A DNA stretch of 5,668 bases from Burkholderiaceae bacterium (GTDB lineage: Bacteria > Pseudomonadota > Gammaproteobacteria > Burkholderiales > Burkholderiaceae), in contig JALORV010000138.1 of NCBI GenBank assembly GCA_025458735.1, forward strand, positions 1-5,668, in the 5' to 3' direction. This document shows, one piece after another, positions 1 to 3,516 of the stretch. The notes beneath the pieces were generated by a model. That model was not told the origin of the DNA. It searched no databases and saw only the letters and a program-made list of their open reading frames with translations. Position 1 is the first letter of the stretch. Each line of letters begins with the position of its first letter. A program made the translations under genes and the position numbers.

Positions 1-2
1 CG

Positions 3-203
3 CATGAGGCACCGATGGGTGGCGGCCAACGGCAGCGCCTCGCCATCGCCCGCGCGCTGGCGGTGGAATCCCAGCTCATCATCTGCGACGAGCCGACCTC
101 GGCGCTCGACGGCTGCGTGCAGTCGCAGATCCTCGAGCGGCCGCAGAACACCTGCACGCAGACGCTGCTGGCGGCGGTGCCGCGGCTGGCGCGGGCGGCT
201 TGA
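3..203 (+). pseudogene. ABC transporter ATPase remnant A (YejF/OppF-like, C-terminal part)
   Basis: Reading frame 3 is open from the left edge to a TGA at 201-203. It gives the C-terminal half of an oligopeptide/microcin-type ABC ATPase: a GGQRQR stretch, the Walker B and following segment [12 protein letters not shown], and the family tail TQTLLAAVP. Such proteins power peptide import at the inner membrane. The copy looks dead. The signature region reads [12 protein letters not shown] where fragment B has HEFSGGQRQR. After VQSQIL the frame jumps straight to [11 protein letters not shown], dropping the H-loop histidine and 28 codons that fragment B keeps. The jump lies at a CAGATCCTC (126-134) that occurs twice in fragment B. 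The window starts inside this piece, so an intact upstream part cannot be excluded. It ends 12 bases before the 3' end of the oppositely oriented MNT gene. Confidence 0.8.
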
Positions 204-215
204 GTCCGGGGCCGG

Positions 216-617
216 TCAAGTACGAGCGGGTTCGCTCGTACGGGGTGGGGCGGCTGAAGCCGCGCCGCCAACCGGCGTGTTCCGCTGCCAGAGGACCAAC
301 CCTGCCGAACGGACGCGCTGGGCGAGCCTCGCGTCGGCGTCGCCCGCATACAGCCCCACGAGGTTGACGAACCCGGGCCATTGATCGGCGACAGGGGTCT
401 CCGCGTCATGGCGGACCCGTTCGAGCCAGGCGCGCATCGCCGGCGTCTCCGCCGACGAGAATTCGACGGCGACGTCGAGGTCGGAGAACTCGGTCGATGC
501 ACCGCGCGCGCGGCTGCCGAAAAGCCATACCGCAGTGGCAGCCGGTTGCGCACCGGCCTCCCGCGCAATGCGGGTGACGATCGATGCCTCGAGCGGTGTC
601 AATGGCGACGTCGTCAT
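216..617 (-). CDS. MNT-type nucleotidyltransferase, antitoxin of HEPN-MNT module 1
   Basis: The 133-residue product has the minimal nucleotidyltransferase fold: WLFGSRARG (G34-S35), then SDLDVAVEF with metal-binding D46 and D48. In studied HEPN-MNT pairs such as MntA-HepT of Shewanella, the MNT protein neutralises the HEPN RNase by adding AMP to a tyrosine. That role is inferred here. I chose the ATG at 617, which overlaps the HEPN stop as ATGA and matches the start of the paralogue at 2921. The frame is open back to an ATG at 656, which would add 13 residues inside the HEPN gene. Where a third carboxylate is often found (xDLV) the protein has N85 (FVNLVGL), and so does the paralogue. The last about 20 residues diverge from the paralogue and are partly encoded by REP-like palindromes (220-263). 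Family membership is secure; antitoxin function is inferred from context. Confidence 0.88.
   Translation of the reverse strand: MTTSPLTPLEASIVTRIAREAGAQPAATAVWLFGSRARGASTEFSDLDVAVEFSSAETPAMRAWLERVRHDAETPVADQWPGFVNLVGLYAGDADARLAQRVRSAGLVLWQRNTPVGGAASAAPPRTSEPART
220..263. repeat. Pair of REP-like palindromes at the end of MNT gene 1
   Basis: A perfect 9-base stem (GTACGAGCG at 220-228, CGCTCGTAC at 233-241) has a GGTT loop. It is followed by a second small palindrome, GCGGC-TGAA-GCCGC (250-263). The second core resembles the GCGGCTTCAGCCGC core of REP elements common in Pseudomonas and Lysobacter-type genomes; this comparison is from memory. No T-tract follows on either strand, so a classical terminator is unlikely. 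The element lies inside the coding end of MNT gene 1 and just past the stop of ABC remnant A. Confidence 0.5.
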
Positions 618-1051
618 CCGGCGGCAGTCTGGATGCGCAGCCTCAGCTTTGGCCATGCCCGTGAAACGTGGTCACGGATGGCTGCGACGAAAGTTGCGCC
701 ATCGGCGCGCGCGGCGACCCATGTTGATTCGTCGACATCGACCAGCAGCCGGTAATCGGCTTCGTGCCGGCGCGCCAGCAATGCGGACATCGCACGTCCG
801 GCCTCTTTGGGCAGCAGGCCCGGCACGACGAAGTGCAGGCCGATGAGTCTTTGCACGCCCTCGTGGGTCGCGGCTTCGATGCCGTGGGCGGCAAGCAGCC
901 CCTGCGCTGCATGAAAGCCGGCAAAGTACATGCGCGTGACCGCCTGGCGGTAGAACTGCTGGCTGGCAAGCAACTGGGCCGCAGCCCAATCGCGCTCGGC
1001 TTCATCGAATTCTCGCTGCGCAAGCAACAGACGGGCGTCTTCGGCAGTCAT
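614..1051 (-). CDS. HEPN-domain protein, probable RNase toxin of HEPN-MNT module 1
   Basis: The 145-residue helical protein belongs to the HEPN family (UPF0332/COG1895-like). Family-like stretches are FYRQAVTRMYFAGFHAAQGLL (residues 33-53), THEGVQRLIGLHFV (62-75), GLLPKEAGRAM (78-88) and RRHEADY (94-100). HEPN toxins of TA modules cleave RNA. The usual RX4HXY motif of HepT is not present in that form; R68-x4-H73 and the R95/H96/Y100 cluster are candidates for the active or modified residues. The ATG at 1051 fits the paralogue exactly (MTAEDARLL versus MTSEDARLL). No strong Shine-Dalgarno is visible before it. It is the first gene of a two-gene operon and overlaps the downstream MNT gene by four bases. 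Remnant B of the ABC gene starts about 110 bases upstream on the other strand, so the promoter must lie in 1052-1163 or within the remnant. Confidence 0.87.
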   Translation of the reverse strand: MTAEDARLLLAQREFDEAERDWAAAQLLASQQFYRQAVTRMYFAGFHAAQGLLAAHGIEAATHEGVQRLIGLHFVVPGLLPKEAGRAMSALLARRHEADYRLLVDVDESTWVAARADGATFVAAIRDHVSRAWPKLRLRIQTAAG

Positions 1052-1163
1052 AAGTCGGCCAGGAGGATCTCGCGGATCATTTGGAAGTTTGCGCGGCGGT
1101 ACGACCGCGGCGAATCACCAGCGCGAGCAGCGAACCCGCTTAAGGTATCCGATCGCGAAGCCG

Positions 1164-1586
1164 GACCCGCGCATGCGGGTGGCCGAGATCATGGAGGAGG
1201 GCGTCGCGTCATTGCGGCCCGAGATCGCGCCGGCCGAGCGTCGCGAGCGGGTGGTCGAGCTGCTGAAGAAAGTCGGCCTGCACGCCGACAGCATCAGCCG
1301 CTACCCGCATGAGTTCTCCGGCGGCCAGCGCCAGCGCATCGCGATCGCCCGTGCGCTGGCGGTGGAGCCGAGGCTGATCATCTGCGACGAGCCGACCTCG
1401 GCGCTCGACGTGTCGGTGCAGGCGCAGATCCTCAACCTGCTGGCGCAGCTGCAGCGCGAGCTCGCGGTGATGCAGGCAGGACGCATCGTCGAGGCGGGGC
1501 CGGCCGAGCAGATCCTCGGGCAGCCGCAGCACGCCTACACGCAGACGCTGCTGGCGGCGGTGCCGCGGCTGGCGCGGGCGGCGTAG
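1164..1586 (+). pseudogene. ABC transporter ATPase remnant B (longest copy)
   Basis: This is the longest of the three pieces. Homology begins abruptly at DPRMRVAEIMEEG (1164), just after the Q-loop in family members. It continues through the helical region and signature (YPHEFSGGQRQR), Walker B with [23 protein letters not shown], and the tail GRIVEAGPAEQIL and [15 protein letters not shown], ending at TAG 1584-1586. Walker A and the Q-loop are missing. The frame joins LQREL directly to AVMQAGR, where family members carry roughly 20 more residues including the H-loop (SHDL or THDL), so an in-frame deletion has removed the switch histidine. It cannot hydrolyse ATP as a standard NBD. The frame is open upstream to an ATG at 1089, but 1089-1163 shows no family resemblance and marks a junction. 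Its 3' end faces the vapC-like gene 21 bases away. Confidence 0.85.
1373..1445 (+). repeat. 73-base direct repeat, copy 1 (inside ABC remnant B)
   Basis: This block covers Walker B to NLLA of the ABC ATPase. It is identical base for base to 2434-2506 in remnant C. The matching part of remnant A (about 74-134) is similar but has several differences, so B and C are the closer pair here. Confidence 0.9.
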
Positions 1587-1611
1587 CGGGAGTGCTGACC
1601 GCGTCCGCTAC
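1583..1611. repeat. Inverted repeat spanning two facing stop codons
   Basis: GTAGCGG (1583-1589) and CCGCTAC (1605-1611) form a perfect 7-base stem with a 15-base loop. The arms contain the stop codon of ABC remnant B (1584-1586) and that of the PIN gene (1608-1610). It could act as a weak bidirectional terminator, but there is no T-tract. It may also mark the junction where the TA cassette and the ABC remnant meet. Confidence 0.4.
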
Positions 1612-2012
1612 TCGCGCGCCTGGAGCTCGTCCCAGAACTGGCGCGGCGAGACAATGCGCAGCGCCTCGACGGACCCCAGCCTCAGTAGCGCGGCGTCGCC
1701 GGTAACGAAGTACTGCGCCTGGCCGAGCCTCGCCTCGCCCAGAACGAGCGCGTCTTCCGCATCGGCGCCGGCGTGGATCGGCTCGGCACGTTCGATGACC
1801 TGGGCCGCTTCGCCGCTGACAAAGTCGAGAATTTCGCCTGACCGGGCGACGGGCAGCTTCAGTTTCCCGCCAAGCGCCTTGGCGAGTTCGCGCAACACGG
1901 CGCGCCCGACGATGAGATCGTGGTCAAGCAGGATCACCTCGAGGATGTCGGCGCAGAGTCCGCGCGAAGCGAACGCGCTGACGAGCACGTTGGTATCGAG
2001 GAAGACCCTCAC
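1608..2012 (-). CDS. vapC: PIN-domain toxin RNase, VapC-like (COG1569-type)
   Basis: The 134-residue protein has the PIN layout: FLDTNVLVSAF at the N-terminus (D6), E42 in the LREL segment, DAEDALVLGEA (D84, D87) and FVTGDAALLRL (D106). These acidic residues bind the Mg/Mn ions used to cut RNA. The sequence looks like the 'putative toxin-antitoxin system toxin component, PIN family' group, and the length is normal. The start is a GTG at 2012 that overlaps the antitoxin stop as GTGA, which implies coupled translation and expression behind the antitoxin. All expected acidic residues are present, so it is probably active. Its 3' end abuts ABC remnant B. The exact RNA target cannot be read from the sequence. 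Confidence 0.9.
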   Translation of the reverse strand: MRVFLDTNVLVSAFASRGLCADILEVILLDHDLIVGRAVLRELAKALGGKLKLPVARSGEILDFVSGEAAQVIERAEPIHAGADAEDALVLGEARLGQAQYFVTGDAALLRLGSVEALRIVSPRQFWDELQARE

Positions 2013-2224
2013 GAGAGCAGCCGGAAGACATCGTCGTCCGTCAACAACCCCTGTGCTTCTGCGAACGGTAGTGTCTTCCGTCGCAACTCACGGAAGCGGG
2101 CAACTGCGACCTGGCGCCTGAGCGCCTCGCGCGCGATCTCGCTCTTGGTGCGCCCGGAGGCCTTTGCGACCTGCGCCAGCGCCTTGTCGAGCTTCGTATC
2201 GAGACGGATTGTCAGCGTCGTCAT
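2009..2224 (-). CDS. vapB: Ribbon-helix-helix antitoxin, VapB-like
   Basis: The 71-residue protein starts with a ribbon-helix-helix DNA-binding domain: strand TTLTIRLD, then two helices through GRTKSEIAREALRR (residues 24-37). Its C-terminal tail (FRELRRKTLPFAEAQGLL, then TDDDVFRLLS) is of the type that wraps around and blocks a PIN toxin. As with other VapB proteins it should dimerise, bind its own promoter and form a complex with the PIN protein. The start ATG at 2222-2224 is preceded by a strong AGGAGG. A 21-base near-perfect palindrome lies just upstream and is the likely operator. It is the first gene of the pair and overlaps the toxin by four bases. Confidence 0.92.
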   Translation of the reverse strand: MTTLTIRLDTKLDKALAQVAKASGRTKSEIAREALRRQVAVARFRELRRKTLPFAEAQGLLTDDDVFRLLS

Positions 2225-2228
2225 AAGG

Positions 2229-2234
2229 CCTCCT
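2229..2234 (-). promoter_or_regulatory. Ribosome binding site of vapB
   Basis: A perfect AGGAGG on the - strand sits four bases before the ATG. It is the strongest Shine-Dalgarno in the window; both HEPN genes lack a comparable one. This fits a need for antitoxin excess over its coupled toxin. Confidence 0.75.
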
Positions 2235-2236
2235 GT

Positions 2237-2257
2237 CTGTACGACATTGTCGCACAG
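2237..2257. promoter_or_regulatory. Candidate VapB operator palindrome
   Basis: The sequence is CTGT-A-CGACA-T-TGTCG-C-ACAG, a 21-base palindrome around 2247 with one mismatched pair (2241/2253) and an unbroken CGACA-N-TGTCG core. It lies 12 bases upstream of the vapB start and overlaps the candidate -10 element, the usual arrangement for a self-repressing RHH antitoxin. Confidence 0.6.
2246..2254 (-). promoter_or_regulatory. Candidate extended -10 of the vapBC promoter
   Basis: The - strand reads TG-C-GACAAT, an extended -10 (GACAAT matches TATAAT at 4 of 6 positions) inside the palindrome. Transcription would start near 2239 and leave a leader of about 15 bases before the ATG. No good -35 is seen upstream, which extended -10 promoters can tolerate. 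Confidence 0.35.
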
Positions 2258-2282
2258 GCGGGTGCGCCCTGCCCATCACCGG

Positions 2283-2519
2283 GTCGGCGAGTCCGGCTGC
2301 GGCAAGACGACCCTCGGCAAGGGCATCCTGCAACTGCTGCGCGGCAGCGCCGCATTCAGGGATCGGCGACGCTCGACGGCCAGGACCTGGACAGGCTCGA
2401 AGGCGAGGCGCTGCGCCGCGCACGGCGCGAGATGCTGATCATCTGCGACGAGCCGACCTCGGCGCTCGACGTGTCGGTGCAGGCGCAGATCCTCAACCTG
2501 CTGGCGGCGGTGCCGCGGC
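2283..2519 (+). pseudogene. ABC transporter ATPase remnant C (Walker A piece joined to Walker B piece)
   Basis: This piece opens with Walker A, VGESGCGKTTLGKGILQLLRG (2283-2345). It continues with a segment that reads correctly only in another frame (GSATLDGQDLDRLEGEALRRARREM), so a frameshift lies at about 2350-2370. At 2434 it joins abruptly to [24 protein letters not shown], skipping the Q-loop, helical region and signature, which B retains from DPRM onward. It then jumps from NLLA to AVPR, losing the H-loop and most of the tail through a CTGCTGGCG that occurs twice in remnant B. The ABC match stops at 2519, three bases before the stop of MNT gene 2. At least three lesions make this a clear pseudogene. 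It starts just upstream of the vapBC promoter on the other strand. Confidence 0.85.
2434..2506 (+). repeat. 73-base direct repeat, copy 2 (inside ABC remnant C)
   Basis: Identical to 1373-1445. A further 13 bases (2507-2519) match 1557-1569 across the deletion point, so every ABC base of remnant C from 2434 on is found unchanged in B. Confidence 0.9.
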
Positions 2520-2522
2520 AAC

Positions 2523-2921
2523 CTACTTGTCGCGGCGCCCGTCAGCCTCGCGCGGCGCAGCAGAAGCCGACTCGGCAGGCAGTGTGCGCCGCCAGAGGAC
2601 AAGCCCTTCCGAATGCACGCGTTCAGCGAGCCTTGGATCCGGCTCTGCCGAGTACAACCCGACGAGGTTCACGAAACCCGGCCACTGATCCGCGACGGGA
2701 GATTCCGCATCGCGGCGGACCCGATCGAGCCAGTCTCGCAGTCCGGCACTCTCCGCCGACGAAAACTCGACCGCGACGTCCAGGTCCGAGTCTTCCGTCG
2801 ATGCGCCGCGTGCCCGGCTGCCGAAAACCCAGACCGCGTCGGCTGCAGGTTGCGCTTTGGCTTGCCGCGCGACGCGGTCGACGATGGACGCTTCGAGCGG
2901 TGTCAGCGGTGACCTCGTCAT
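2523..2921 (-). CDS. MNT-type nucleotidyltransferase, antitoxin of HEPN-MNT module 2
   Basis: The 132-residue paralogue of the product of 216-617 is about 78% identical over the first 112 residues. It keeps VWVFGSRARG, the SDLDVAVEF aspartates and the same FVNLV asparagine. Differences cluster at residues 58-74 and 91-105, and the last 20 residues are unrelated to copy 1. The ATG at 2921 overlaps the HEPN stop (ATGA). The frame is open far upstream, but that part is antisense overlap with the HEPN gene. The stop TAG (2523-2525) lies three bases from the end of ABC remnant C. The expected role is to silence its HEPN partner, probably by AMPylation; this is inferred from studied HEPN-MNT systems. 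Confidence 0.88.
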   Translation of the reverse strand: MTRSPLTPLEASIVDRVARQAKAQPAADAVWVFGSRARGASTEDSDLDVAVEFSSAESAGLRDWLDRVRRDAESPVADQWPGFVNLVGLYSAEPDPRLAERVHSEGLVLWRRTLPAESASAAPREADGRRDK

Positions 2922-3355
2922 CCGGCGGCCGTCTCGATGCGAAGTTCCAGTCCTGACCACGCGCTGGCCACGTGCCCGCTGATGGCGGCGATAAAGGTCG
3001 CGCCGTCGGCGCGCGCGGCGAGCCACGTCGACTCGTCGACGTCGACCAGCAGCCGGTAATCGGCTTCGTGTCGGCGCGACAGCAATGCGGACAGCGCGCG
3101 TCCGGCCTCCTTGGGCAGCAGTCCCGGCACGACGAAGTGCAGGCCGATCAGTCGCTGCACGCCCTCGTGGGTCGCCGCTTCGATGCCGTGCGCACCAAGC
3201 AGGCCCTGCGCGGCATGGAAGCCGGCAAAGTACATGCGCGTCACCGCCTGGCGATAGAACTTCTGGCTGGCGAGCAGCTGCGCCGCAGCCCAATCGCTCG
3301 CAGCTTCGTCGAACTCGCGCTGCGCAAGCAGCAAACGGGCGTCTTCGGAAGTCAT
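2918..3355 (-). CDS. HEPN-domain protein, probable RNase toxin of HEPN-MNT module 2
   Basis: The 145-residue protein differs from the HEPN protein of module 1 at about 17 positions (roughly 88% identity). The core helices, THEGVQRLIGLHFV and RRHEADY are unchanged. More than half of the changes fall in the last 24 residues. The ATG at 3355 (MTSEDARLL) matches the paralogue. The same frame stays open upstream through the terminator and into the receptor gene, but that extension is out of frame with the receptor and has no HEPN resemblance. There is no strong Shine-Dalgarno. The promoter is expected in the 105 bases between this start and the terminator at 3461. The gene is followed by its MNT partner with a four-base overlap. 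Confidence 0.88.
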   Translation of the reverse strand: MTSEDARLLLAQREFDEAASDWAAAQLLASQKFYRQAVTRMYFAGFHAAQGLLGAHGIEAATHEGVQRLIGLHFVVPGLLPKEAGRALSALLSRRHEADYRLLVDVDESTWLAARADGATFIAAISGHVASAWSGLELRIETAAG

Positions 3356-3460
3356 GGATCGGCGGAAGGGAACGCTCGGATCGATCAAGAGTGTACGCGG
3401 CTGCTCGACGGCGGTGGTCCGTCGACGCGGATCGGGACGATGCTGCGCCTGCGCACAGGC

Positions 3461-3493
3461 AAGAAAAAACCCGCGCGATCGCTCGCGCGGGTT
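3461..3493 (-). terminator. Intrinsic terminator of the TonB-dependent receptor gene
   Basis: A perfect 11-base stem (AACCCGCGCGA at 3483-3493 read on the - strand, complement at 3468-3478) has a four-base loop. On the - strand it is followed by a T-rich tract (TTTTTTCTT). It sits 23 bases after the receptor stop codon. It should insulate the HEPN-MNT module downstream from receptor transcription. Confidence 0.9.
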
Positions 3494-3516
3494 CATGGTG
3501 GGGACGAAGCGCCTGA

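Noticed and set aside
1096..1108. GCGGT-ACG-ACCGC palindrome upstream of the module 1 HEPN gene as an operator
   Set aside because: The stem is only five bases in very GC-rich DNA and has no counterpart upstream of module 2.
1089..1586. Remnant B as a functional small ABC protein of 165 residues
   Set aside because: It lacks Walker A, the Q-loop and the H-loop, and residues before 1164 do not resemble the family. A protein may be made, but not a working ATPase.
1920..2438. A + strand frame with a Walker A motif inside a 172-residue protein
   Set aside because: The first part is antisense to vapBC. Only 2283-2345 resembles an ABC ATPase, and the frame is lost afterwards, so it is part of remnant C.
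2523..3293. A 256-codon open frame extending the MNT protein of module 2 upstream
   Set aside because: The extension is a shadow frame of the HEPN gene. The true start at 2921 overlaps the HEPN stop and matches the paralogue.
3390..3395. TACACT on the - strand as a -10 element for the module 2 HEPN gene
   Set aside because: It is placed 34 bases before the start and matches TATAAT at 4 of 6 positions, but there is no -35 or extended -10 to support it.
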